8,607 nt of DNA from Schleiferiaceae bacterium. Its GTDB lineage: Bacteria; Bacteroidota; Bacteroidia; Flavobacteriales; Schleiferiaceae. Below the pieces are notes generated by a model. The model had not been told where the DNA came from, made no database searches, and saw only the letters and a program-made list of their open reading frames with translations. The stretch is from positions 1-8,607 of the forward strand of contig JALQUY010000072.1 of the NCBI GenBank assembly GCA_023260615.1. Direction: 5' to 3'. Shown piece by piece: positions 1-5,595 of the stretch (the stretch's first letter is position 1; each line of letters opens with the position of its first letter). A program made the translations under genes and the position numbers.

Positions 1-1
1 C

Positions 2-430
2 GCGTTGTGTGCAGCCCATTTAGAGGCGCCGGCGGGTGCACCCCAGGGCCATTGGCGTGGCTTGGCGGAAGCCATTTGGTCCGAACGCCCCATCGTACAA
101 GCGGCATCCTACCGGGTGTTGAATCAGCTGCGCGATCAAGGATGGCCGACCGAAATTTTGGAAATGGCCTACCTGGAAGAATCCGTTAAAGATTGGGCCG
201 AAGCAGCCGTTTCTGACAAACACCGCGATTGTTTTGGCGCGGAACTTCAGAACGGGGACAGCGTCGTCCTGATTCAAAGCCTAGACGTCAAAGGTTCCAC
301 CTTGACGGCCAAGAAAGGGACGGTCGTCAAGAACATTCGATGCGTTCCGGATGTGCCCGAACACCTAGAAGGCCGTGTCGAAGGTCAGCTCATTGTCATC
401 TTGACTAAGTACGTCAAGCGACAGGGGTAA
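2..430 (+). CDS. phnA: PhnA/YjdM-family protein, C-terminal part (5' end outside window)
   Basis: The reading frame is open to the left edge, so this is the 3' part (about 142 codons) of a longer gene; the TTG at position 5 is unlikely to be the start. The last 65 or so residues match the PhnA/YjdM C-terminal domain: ELQNGDSVVLI, then DVKGSTLTAKKGTVVKNIR, then EGRVEGQLIVILTKYVKR. The middle part (HWRGLAEAIWSE, NQLRDQGWP) resembles the longer form of the family, which carries an N-terminal zinc ribbon. The Cys near the window start (VCAAH) may belong to its second CxxC half, but the rest is missing. The family keeps the name phosphonoacetate hydrolase/PhnA for historical reasons; its biochemical role is not established and a phosphonate function should not be assumed. 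It converges on gmhA with only 12 nt between the stop codons. Family call confident, function unknown. Confidence 0.85.
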   Translation, partial: ALCAAHLEAPAGAPQGHWRGLAEAIWSERPIVQAASYRVLNQLRDQGWPTEILEMAYLEESVKDWAEAAVSDKHRDCFGAELQNGDSVVLIQSLDVKGSTLTAKKGTVVKNIRCVPDVPEHLEGRVEGQLIVILTKYVKRQG

Positions 431-442
431 AGCTCTTAAATT

Positions 443-1045
443 TTAAGGGTTTACGCGCGCGTCGTAGGTGCTTCCCATACTGGGAGCATCGCCCATGAGG
501 CGGGCCATCATGACCTTCTTGACCATGTTGAAGACGGCCATGTGTACATCCTCGGCAACTTCCATATCCATGGCGTCCGAATGAATGGAGATGTCCGCCA
601 CTTCGCGCAATTTTCCGCCTTTAAAGCCGGTCATGCCAATGACCGTGGCGCCTTTGGCCTTGGCGTAGTCCGCCGCCTTGAGCACGTTCTTTGAATTCCC
701 AGAGCCACTGATGCCAATCACGACATCCCCAGGTTGCAAGAAGTTCTTGAGGGGCTCGACGAAGATGTCCTCCCAGCCGATGTCGTTCGCAATGGCCATC
801 ATGGAAGGAAGGTTGTCGTTGAGGCAGATCATTTTGAACCGCTGGTCTAAACCGTAGGAGGCTCCTTTCAAGAAATCTCCGGCTGCATGGCTGGCGGAGG
901 CCCCAGATCCCCCATTGCCCATGGTGAAGATATTGGCCCCACGCGCATGGGCGTCCGCAAAGCATTCTACCATGGCGTCCACGGCAGTCATGTCCAGCTT
1001 GTCTAGCGTATCCGTAAGCAGTTGGCGGTATTCAGATGCAGTCAT
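443..1045 (-). CDS. gmhA: SIS-domain D-sedoheptulose 7-phosphate isomerase (GmhA-like)
   Basis: A 200-residue single-domain SIS protein, close to the usual GmhA length (about 190-200). GmhA converts sedoheptulose 7-phosphate to D-glycero-D-manno-heptose 7-phosphate in the cytoplasm, the first step of nucleotide-heptose synthesis. Visible motifs are the sugar-phosphate loop GNGGSGASASH (residues 43-53), the second phosphate-binding segment GISGSGNSKNVL (111-122), and AEDVHMAV (164-171), whose His168 aligns with catalytic His180 of E. coli GmhA. Where E. coli GmhA has Glu65, this protein has Asp (AAGDFLKG, residues 54-61), which suggests a divergent subfamily. It is the last gene of the operon, 22 nt after hddA, and the kinase, phosphatase and nucleotidyltransferase of the same pathway lie directly upstream. 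That context supports GmhA over other SIS isomerases. The ATG at 1045 fits the family's N-terminus. Confidence 0.87.
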   Translation of the reverse strand: MTASEYRQLLTDTLDKLDMTAVDAMVECFADAHARGANIFTMGNGGSGASASHAAGDFLKGASYGLDQRFKMICLNDNLPSMMAIANDIGWEDIFVEPLKNFLQPGDVVIGISGSGNSKNVLKAADYAKAKGATVIGMTGFKGGKLREVADISIHSDAMDMEVAEDVHMAVFNMVKKVMMARLMGDAPSMGSTYDARVNP

Positions 1046-1067
1046 GGGCTAAAGGTAGGGTCTTTTA

Positions 1068-2051
1068 TCAACCGTTAAAGATGACTTTAGATCCTTCGCT
1101 ATCCAGTTGGAAGGGGAAGGGTCGGCAATCGTTCATGGCGGCGTCGAGCGCAGAATGGGCCGAAGGCGGGGCTACGAACAGCATAAATCCACCACCACCG
1201 GCCCCCAAGAGCTTACCGCCCCATGCACCAGCCCCCAGGCCAGCCTCGTAGGCCTCTTGAATGCGCGGGTTGCTAATGCCGGAAGCTAGCGATTGCTTGA
1301 GTTTCCAGTTTTCGTGCAGGTGGGCACCTAGGCCTGCCCAGTGGCCGGCCAGTAAGTCCGTGGCAAAGGGATCGACGAAGCTCACCATTGTTTTGAGGGC
1401 GGCTACTTTGTCGGCCTCGCTGCTTTTTTGGCTCTGTTCCGCCAAAATGGCGCTGGCGCTGCGCTGGTTGCCCAGGTAATAGAGCTTGAGGTGCTGGCAG
1501 AACTCGCCTTGAAGGTGCTGCGAAAGATCAAGTCCTTGCACCTCGACCGTGTCATTGGGGAGAAAGCGAATGATGTTGAGGCCTCCGTAAGCGGCCGCAT
1601 ACTGGTCTTGCTTTCCGATAGGTTCGCCCAAATCTTCCAATTCCACTTGGCAGGCGGTGTGGCCCAGCCAAGCTTTATCGACTTCGGCCAAACGCCCTTG
1701 GCGCGCCATGAGGTTGTGCAAGGTGCCCACCGTAAAGCTCGAAGACGAACCCATGCCCGTACCTGCGGGCACATCAGCGATGGAACTGACCTCCAAGCCT
1801 TCGCCAACGCCCAATTTCTGCATGATGGTACGCAGAATAGGGTGCTGGAGGTCGGCTACCGCGCCCACAGTTTCTGTTTTGGAGTACTTGGTGCGAATTT
1901 CGCCCGGCTCAAAGTAGTCGTGCGACGAAATGTACATGTACTTGTCAATGGTCGTAGACAGTACCGCCCCACCGTGTTGGCGGTAGAAGCTCGGGAGGTC
2001 ACTCCCGCCACCTACAAACGAAATCCGGAAAGGGGTACGCGTTATAATCAC
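1068..2051 (-). CDS. hddA: GHMP kinase, D-glycero-D-manno-heptose 7-phosphate kinase (HddA)
   Basis: A 327-residue GHMP-superfamily kinase when started at the GTG at 2051. HddA phosphorylates C1 of D-glycero-D-manno-heptose 7-phosphate to give the alpha-1,7-bisphosphate. The N-terminus, (M)IITRTPFRISFVGGGSDLP, is the typical HddA opening. The GHMP ATP-binding motif PAGTGMGSSSSFTVG spans residues 95-109, and the C-terminal glycine-rich motif GGKLLGAGGGGF spans 278-289. An ATG in the same frame at 2111 would add 20 residues (MGREFRIRRS...) that overlap the upstream gene and do not look like the family. I chose GTG because it begins exactly at the conserved N-terminus and overlaps the upstream TGA as GTGA, a usual arrangement for translational coupling. 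Fucose and other heptose kinases share this fold, but the neighbours GmhA and GmhB make HddA the best reading. Confidence 0.9.
   Translation of the reverse strand: MIITRTPFRISFVGGGSDLPSFYRQHGGAVLSTTIDKYMYISSHDYFEPGEIRTKYSKTETVGAVADLQHPILRTIMQKLGVGEGLEVSSIADVPAGTGMGSSSSFTVGTLHNLMARQGRLAEVDKAWLGHTACQVELEDLGEPIGKQDQYAAAYGGLNIIRFLPNDTVEVQGLDLSQHLQGEFCQHLKLYYLGNQRSASAILAEQSQKSSEADKVAALKTMVSFVDPFATDLLAGHWAGLGAHLHENWKLKQSLASGISNPRIQEAYEAGLGAGAWGGKLLGAGGGGFMLFVAPPSAHSALDAAMNDCRPFPFQLDSEGSKVIFNG
2048..2051 (-). promoter_or_regulatory. GTGA stop/start overlap coupling hddC-gmhB to hddA
   Basis: On the minus strand the GTG start of hddA (2051-2049) shares two bases with the TGA stop of the upstream fusion gene (2050-2048). 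No clear Shine-Dalgarno precedes the GTG, so hddA translation probably depends on ribosomes finishing the upstream gene. The overlap is seen directly; the coupling is inferred. Confidence 0.7.
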
Positions 2052-3352
2052 GAGGTCTGGCTTGTGGTCGTGAAGATACGGGCTACGGCGGATTCTAAAT
2101 TCTCGGCCCAAAAGTCAGGCTCCGGTCCAGGCACGTCTCCATGCCCCGTCTTCACACGTATCGTTTTTACCCCGGCTGCTTTGCCGGCTTCAATGTCGCG
2201 GGGGCTGTCGCCTATCAACCAGCTCTCCTCCAGGTCAATGTTGAAGCGCTCGGCGGCGGCTAGCAGCATGCCTGGTGAGGGCTTGCGGCAGGTGCAAGCG
2301 ATTTTGTACTCGGGGCGCTCCTCCGGGAAGCCGCCGTGCGGGTGGTGGGGGCAGTAGTAGAGCGCGTCGACAAAAGCGCCGTCTTCCGCCAACAGGCGGT
2401 CCATGCGTGCGTGGATGCGGTCCACGCCTGCTTCATCGGTCAGGCCGCGGGCTACGACGCTTTGGTTGGTAACCACTACGGAGAGGTAGGGACTTTGGTT
2501 GATGCGGCGGATGGCCGGACCTGCAAAAGGGTAGAGGGTGAATTCGTCTGGATCCTTGATGAGGTCGGTGTCAATGTTGATCACGCCATCGCGGTCCAAA
2601 AAGATGGCACGCTGCGGATGGTCCAAATTTCGAGCAGCGATTTTACCGCTAACGAGGGCCGCTTCGACCTGCGCATGACGCTCAGGTTTGCCCATGTCTT
2701 TGATGTATTCGGGACTGGAATAGCCGAACAAGCGATAGCTGCCGGCCCATGCCGGAAAGAGATCCCGTCCAAAGTCCGTGGAAACGCCTGAGGGTATGGC
2801 ATCCAGGAGTTCGGGTTCAAAGAGGTAGAGGGCAGCATTCACGCAGTTGGCGCGGTCCACGCCTTCGGGGTGGGGTTTGCCAAAGACGGCGCGAATTCGG
2901 CCTGTGGCATCCAAATCGACCAGATCGGAATCGTAGGGATGGTCGTTGGGATGCACAAAAAGGGTAGCCTGCGCGCGCTTGCTGACGTGAAAGGCCTCCA
3001 TGCGGCTCAAATCCACGTCGCTCAGCGTATCGCCGTAAAAGACCCAAAAGCTATCGGTCAACTGCTCCTTGAGTAAGGGCAATGCGCCGGCCGTGCCCAG
3101 AGGCTCATCTTCGAGAAGGTAGGCGATCGTCACCCCATAGGCGGATCCGTCCCCAAAATGCGCTTGAATTTGCTCGCCGAGGTGGCCTATGGTAATGAAA
3201 AAGCGCTCAATTCCTTGAGCGCTGTAGGTTTCAATCAGATGCTGTAAAACGGGTTTCCCAGCAATGGGAACCATGGGTTTTGCGGTATGGGGGAAGGCAG
3301 CTGCAAGGCGCGTGCCCTTCCCACCGGCCAAAACCACTGCGGTTTTCACCAT
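2048..3352 (-). CDS. hddC-gmhB: Bifunctional heptose-1-phosphate nucleotidyltransferase / heptose-1,7-bisphosphate 7-phosphatase (HddC-GmhB fusion)
   Basis: A 434-residue two-domain protein. Residues 1 to about 235 are an RmlA/HddC-type nucleotidyltransferase with LAGGKGTRL (8-16), KPMVPIAGKP (25-34), GTAGAL (86-91) and the metal-binding YGDTLSDVD (106-114). Residues about 247-430 are a HAD-IIIA phosphatase of the GmhB type: FLDRDGVIN (251-259, nucleophile Asp253 and acid/base Asp255), TNQS (295-298), zinc ligands of the C-x-H...C-x-C pattern (Cys334, His336, Cys353, Cys355), the following RKP (356-358), and IGDSPRDIEAG (380-390). Separate HddC and GmhB proteins are about 230 and 180 residues, so both halves look complete. 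GmhB removes the C7 phosphate and HddC then activates C1, so the fusion joins the last two consecutive steps. GTP as co-substrate is inferred from the HddA partner; motifs alone do not exclude another nucleotide. The ATG lies 3 nt after trxA. Confidence 0.9.
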   Translation of the reverse strand: MVKTAVVLAGGKGTRLAAAFPHTAKPMVPIAGKPVLQHLIETYSAQGIERFFITIGHLGEQIQAHFGDGSAYGVTIAYLLEDEPLGTAGALPLLKEQLTDSFWVFYGDTLSDVDLSRMEAFHVSKRAQATLFVHPNDHPYDSDLVDLDATGRIRAVFGKPHPEGVDRANCVNAALYLFEPELLDAIPSGVSTDFGRDLFPAWAGSYRLFGYSSPEYIKDMGKPERHAQVEAALVSGKIAARNLDHPQRAIFLDRDGVINIDTDLIKDPDEFTLYPFAGPAIRRINQSPYLSVVVTNQSVVARGLTDEAGVDRIHARMDRLLAEDGAFVDALYYCPHHPHGGFPEERPEYKIACTCRKPSPGMLLAAAERFNIDLEESWLIGDSPRDIEAGKAAGVKTIRVKTGHGDVPGPEPDFWAENLESAVARIFTTTSQTS

Positions 3353-3355
3353 GGA

Positions 3356-3673
3356 TTAGAGCTGGGCTTCCAGTTTGCCGGCCAAAACGTTTTTAGGCGC
3401 TACACCGACTTGCTTGTCGACCACTTCGCCGTTTTTGAAAACGAGGAGGGTAGGGATGTTGCGGATGCCAAACTGCATGGCGATTTCGCCTTCCTTGTCC
3501 ACGTCCACCTTGCCTACCACGGCGCGGCCTTCAAAATCGTTGGACAATTCGTCGACGATAGGGCCTACCATGCGGCAAGGGCCACACCATGCTGCCCAAA
3601 AGTCAACCAATACGGGCTTATCAGAATTCAGGACTACTTCCTGGAAGTTGCTTTCGGTAATCTCGAGTGCCAT
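3356..3673 (-). CDS. trxA: Thioredoxin
   Basis: A 105-residue classical thioredoxin, a cytoplasmic disulfide reductase. The active site WCGPC is at residues 29-33, preceded by VLVDFWAAW; the cis-proline loop NIPTLL is at 72-77 (Pro74), and the C-terminal helix ends in LEAQL. An in-frame codon at 3712 would add 13 residues (MLFTFFSTIEIVS), but MALEITESNF from the ATG at 3673 is the standard thioredoxin start and gives the standard length. No signal peptide is present from that start. It is the first gene of the minus-strand operon and stops 3 nt before hddC-gmhB, so it is almost certainly co-transcribed with the heptose genes. A candidate promoter lies about 40 bases upstream of the start. Family call is near certain; a functional link to heptose synthesis is not shown. 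Confidence 0.96.
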   Translation of the reverse strand: MALEITESNFQEVVLNSDKPVLVDFWAAWCGPCRMVGPIVDELSNDFEGRAVVGKVDVDKEGEIAMQFGIRNIPTLLVFKNGEVVDKQVGVAPKNVLAGKLEAQL

Positions 3674-3709
3674 GCTAACTATTTCGATCGTTGAGAAAAA
3701 TGTGAATAG

Positions 3710-3744
3710 CAAATGTAACTGCCCTCCGTAAATTGGCCATGCAA
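3710..3744 (-). promoter_or_regulatory. Candidate Bacteroidota-type promoter for the trxA-heptose operon
   Basis: On the minus strand TACATTTG (3717-3710) is an exact match to the Bacteroidota -7 element TAnnTTTG. A TTG at 3744-3742 could be the -33 element, but the spacer is 24 nt, just beyond the usual 17-23, so the upstream half is weak. Transcription would begin near 3703, giving a leader of about 30 nt before the trxA ATG. The site overlaps the start region of the divergent Kazal-lipoprotein gene. Confidence 0.5.
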
Positions 3745-3987
3745 CTCATGTCACAAAAACCCCATATTGCGGTGAAAAAATACTCCTTTTGGGCGATTGC
3801 TTTGGGTTGGGTCCTTGTAAGCGGCTGTGAAAGGCCCACCTGCCCTCCCGGGGAGCCCAATCCGGATTGCCTCTGTCCAGCCGTTTACGATCCGGTATGC
3901 GGGTGCGATGGTAAAACCTACGGCAATGACTGCGAGGCCGGCTGTGCGGGCGTCGAATCCTGGACGGCGGGGGAATGCGGGGGCTGA
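3739..3987 (+). CDS. Kazal-type serine protease inhibitor lipoprotein
   Basis: An 82-residue secreted protein (73-79 if a later ATG, such as 3748, is used). A charged N-terminus and hydrophobic stretch (FWAIALGWVLVSG) lead to a lipobox ending LVSGC, so Cys30 should be lipidated after signal peptidase II cleavage. After a short proline-rich linker comes one Kazal domain, CLCPAVYDPVCGCDGKTYG, followed by NDCEAGC and a final Cys near the C-terminus. The mature part has eight cysteines besides the lipid-bearing one (35, 44, 46, 54, 56, 65, 69, 80), two more than the classical six. By alignment with eukaryotic Kazal inhibitors the P1 residue would be Ala48, which fits elastase-like proteases; this is inferred. 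It probably protects the envelope from host, predator or self proteases. It is divergent from trxA and converges on the small membrane gene with a single base between the stop codons. No clear + strand promoter was found. Confidence 0.85.
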   Translation: MQLMSQKPHIAVKKYSFWAIALGWVLVSGCERPTCPPGEPNPDCLCPAVYDPVCGCDGKTYGNDCEAGCAGVESWTAGECGG

Positions 3988-3988
3988 G

Positions 3989-4168
3989 TTAGGCTTTTGG
4001 GCTTCTCAGCCACTGAAATAAGGTCAGGGCGCCTCCCACCATAGATAGTGTAAAGCCGGACCAGTACACATTTCGTGCCCCCATGAGGTGGTTCATGAAG
4101 AAAATATCGGACGTCAGGATCAAGAGGTAGCCTACCACAAGGAGGCTGGGGCCTAGTTTGCTTTTCAT
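3989..4168 (-). CDS. Small two-helix membrane protein of unknown function
   Basis: A 59-residue ORF starting at ATG 4168 with two predicted membrane segments, about residues 6-26 (GPSLLVVGYLLILTSDIFFM) and 36-54 (WSGFTLSMVGGALTLFQWL). A Lys at each end and a short loop with Arg (GARNVYW) separate them. I do not recognise a family. An alternative start at 4204 adds 12 residues but begins at the edge of the tRNA terminator, so the shorter form is preferred. It lies downstream of that terminator on the same strand, which leaves little room for its own promoter; none is obvious in 4169-4202. Support for its being a gene is the clean two-helix profile and the exact fit between the neighbours. It could still be a chance ORF. 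Confidence 0.5.
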   Translation of the reverse strand: MKSKLGPSLLVVGYLLILTSDIFFMNHLMGARNVYWSGFTLSMVGGALTLFQWLRSPKA

Positions 4169-4202
4169 GGGTAGAAGATAGGCCGAAGAAAGGGCTAGAA
4201 AC

Positions 4203-4227
4203 AAAAAAGCCTGCTCGGGAGCAGGCT
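4203..4227 (-). terminator. Intrinsic terminator of the tRNA-Asp transcript
   Basis: A perfect 9-bp stem (4208-4216 with 4219-4227, AGCCTGCTC/GAGCAGGCT) is followed on the minus strand by a run of T (complement of A at 4203-4208). The loop is 2 nt as drawn, or 4 nt if the top pair is open. The + strand side also has a T-rich stretch (4231-4235), so it may act weakly in the other direction. Confidence 0.88.
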
Positions 4228-4238
4228 TACTTTTTGTT

Positions 4239-4256
4239 AGAGCCTTTGAAGGCTCT
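4239..4256 (-). repeat. Second hairpin between tRNA-Asp and its terminator
   Basis: A perfect 8-bp inverted repeat, AGAGCCTT (4239-4246) with AAGGCTCT (4249-4256), begins 3 nt past the tRNA 3' end. On the minus-strand transcript it sits between the tRNA and the terminator hairpin and may mark or protect the 3' trailer before processing. It has no adequate T-run of its own. Confidence 0.55.
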
Positions 4257-4259
4257 CAG

Positions 4260-4333
4260 CGGTGCGGACGGGACTCGAACCCGCGACCCTCGGCGTGACA
4301 GGCCGATATTCTAACCAACTGAACTACCGCACC
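4260..4333 (-). tRNA. tRNA-Asp (anticodon GTC)
   Basis: A full cloverleaf is readable on the minus strand. The acceptor stem GGTGCGG pairs with CCGCACC, the D-arm contains AGTTCAGTTGGTTAGAAT, the anticodon loop CTGTCAC has GTC at 4299-4297, and the T-arm contains GGGTTCGAGTCCC. The discriminator base is G (4260), the identity base expected for tRNA-Asp. CCA is not encoded and must be added after transcription, as is common in Bacteroidota. The gene lies between the permease stop codon and a strong terminator, with its own promoter upstream. Confidence 0.98.
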
Positions 4334-4359
4334 AGTGTTGGTTCTCTGTGAAGAGGGTG

Positions 4360-4388
4360 CAAATATATACCGCTTATTGCATTCGCAA
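4360..4388 (-). promoter_or_regulatory. Bacteroidota-type promoter of tRNA-Asp
   Basis: On the minus strand TTG (4388-4386, inside TTTTG) is followed after 18 nt by TATATTTG (4367-4360), an exact match to the TTG-N17-23-TAnnTTTG consensus of the Bacteroidota primary sigma factor. Transcription would start near 4353, about 20 nt before the tRNA 5' end. The upstream element lies inside the last codons of the permease gene. Confidence 0.78.
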
Positions 4389-5594
4389 AACCTGTGAGGG
4401 CAGGATTTTGGATAAAATTTTTGCCGGGACCAAGGAGGTGAGGAGCACAGCGGTGAAAATTAACAGGTTAGCCACTAAAAATCCCGCCCAATTCCAAGCG
4501 ACGGGGACAGCGTCCACATAATAGGTTTGGGGATCCAGTGGGAGGAATTGAAAGCGGTATTGGGTCCATAAAAGACTGAAAGCTAATAGGTTTCCATACA
4601 AGAGTCCCCAGAGAATGCTTCGGCTAAAGAGGGTGAGGATACTGGTCATGAGGCGCCCGCTGGAGAGGCCCATGGTGCGCAGAATGGCCACGCTTTTGCG
4701 CCGTTCGATGATTCGGATAAAAATGACTACTGCTGCATTGAAGGCGGCCACCAGGGTCAAAATCACCCCCAATAGCCAGGTATTGGTGTCAAAGAGGTCC
4801 AGCCATTGGTACAATTGGGGGTAGTCGTCGCGCGCACTGTAGACACCAAGTTCAACGGGAAGGGTCAGAAGGAGGGCTTCGCGCTCAGCTTCCGTAAAAG
4901 GGCTGGAGCGGTAGAGGAGGAGGGCCTGGTGTTGATTTGGCTCCCAACGGTTGAGCTTTTGGACTTGGCGCTCGTGGCAGAAAATGGTTTGGGCATCCCA
5001 TTCCACCAATCCCGTCTCGTAAATGCCTGCAACCGTGAAATAGCGCAAGGTGGGCAAGCTTTGGGCATCGCGGGAGAAATACATTTCAAAGCTGCTGTCC
5101 ACAGCCACGTTGAGCTGTTGGGCGAGGGTGGAGGAAATCCAGACGTCATTGCTAGGCCATTCAGGAAGGCTGCCTTGGGTTATTTGGGCGACGATACCCT
5201 TAGGAAGCGCACTGACACCCATGAGCTGAGCCCCGATCATTTGGGTGCCATGACTGGCCATGCCGCCTTTAAAGGAAGCGCTAAGCACCTCGGTGGCTTG
5301 ATCCGAAAGGGATGTCGAGACTTGCGCTGCTTGAGCTTCGTCCCAAGTGAATTCGAGGGCATCGGATGTGGGCTGCTGTTGGTAGCCACGGATTTGAAGG
5401 CTGCCGTGGAATTCATCGACTTTTTGGTCAATGGCCTGCTGCAAGCCGTCGCCCGTGGCAATGCCCACGACGACCGTAAAAACGCCCGCGGCAATGACGG
5501 CGGTAGCGAGACCATTTGCTCGGTGCAGTTTGGGGCTTCTTTTTCCCCACTGCCACCCCAACCATATCGAGAAATTTCGCCAACTTGGTGCCAT
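4374..5594 (-). CDS. ABC transporter permease, FtsX/LolE type
   Basis: A 406-residue inner-membrane protein with the four-helix layout of the FtsX/MacB/LolCE permeases. TM1 is about residues 27-47 (LATAVIAAGVFTVVVGIATG), a large periplasmic domain spans about 50-265, and TM2 (271-294), TM3 (about 325-343) and TM4 (about 368-389) follow. After TM2 the segment IERRKSVAILRTMGLSSG (296-313) is the cytoplasmic coupling region typical of LolC/LolE and FtsX relatives. Such permeases work with an ATPase in lipoprotein release, export of envelope substrates or hydrolase activation. No ATPase gene lies nearby, so the partner must be elsewhere and the substrate is unknown. The ATG at 5594 is preferred because it starts just before the conserved N-terminal amphipathic segment. 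In-frame ATGs at 5654 and 5633 would run antisense into the namZ signal peptide. The stop lies 40 bases from the tRNA gene. Confidence 0.87.
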   Translation of the reverse strand: MAPSWRNFSIWLGWQWGKRSPKLHRANGLATAVIAAGVFTVVVGIATGDGLQQAIDQKVDEFHGSLQIRGYQQQPTSDALEFTWDEAQAAQVSTSLSDQATEVLSASFKGGMASHGTQMIGAQLMGVSALPKGIVAQITQGSLPEWPSNDVWISSTLAQQLNVAVDSSFEMYFSRDAQSLPTLRYFTVAGIYETGLVEWDAQTIFCHERQVQKLNRWEPNQHQALLLYRSSPFTEAEREALLLTLPVELGVYSARDDYPQLYQWLDLFDTNTWLLGVILTLVAAFNAAVVIFIRIIERRKSVAILRTMGLSSGRLMTSILTLFSRSILWGLLYGNLLAFSLLWTQYRFQFLPLDPQTYYVDAVPVAWNWAGFLVANLLIFTAVLLTSLVPAKILSKILPSQVLRMQ

Positions 5595-5595
5595 G
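5592..5595. promoter_or_regulatory. Shared CATG holding divergent start codons
   Basis: The palindrome CATG carries the permease ATG on the minus strand (5594-5592) and the namZ ATG on the + strand (5593-5595). The two coding regions overlap by 2 bp, so each gene's promoter and leader must lie inside the other's 5' coding sequence. The nearest -7-like match for the permease, TAGCCTTG at 5678-5671, has one mismatch and no good upstream element; none was found for namZ. Confidence 0.6.

Noticed and set aside
435..447. Inverted repeat CTTAAA-T-TTTAAG between the convergent phnA and gmhA stops
   Set aside because: Only a 6-bp, mostly A/T stem with a 1-nt centre and no T-run after a GC stem; too weak to call a terminator, although the two genes do end here.
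1428..2357. Long + strand ORF (309 codons) opposite hddA and the end of the fusion gene
   Set aside because: It is antisense to two strongly supported enzymes, and its translation shows no domain or membrane pattern; GC-rich coding DNA often leaves such open antisense frames.
2048..3352. Frameshift or assembly artefact joining two separate genes
   Set aside because: The frame is continuous with a natural linker (about residues 235-247) and both domains are of full family length, so a true fusion is the simpler reading.
3982..4011. Inverted repeat GGCTGAG/CTCAGCC spanning both stop codons of the Kazal and small membrane genes
   Set aside because: The 7-bp stem has a 16-nt loop and no T-run follows on either strand, so it does not meet the pattern of an intrinsic terminator.
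4203..4388. tRNA gene as a possible integration site for a mobile element
   Set aside because: No integrase gene, no duplicated tRNA 3' end and no shift in gene type around the tRNA were seen in the window.
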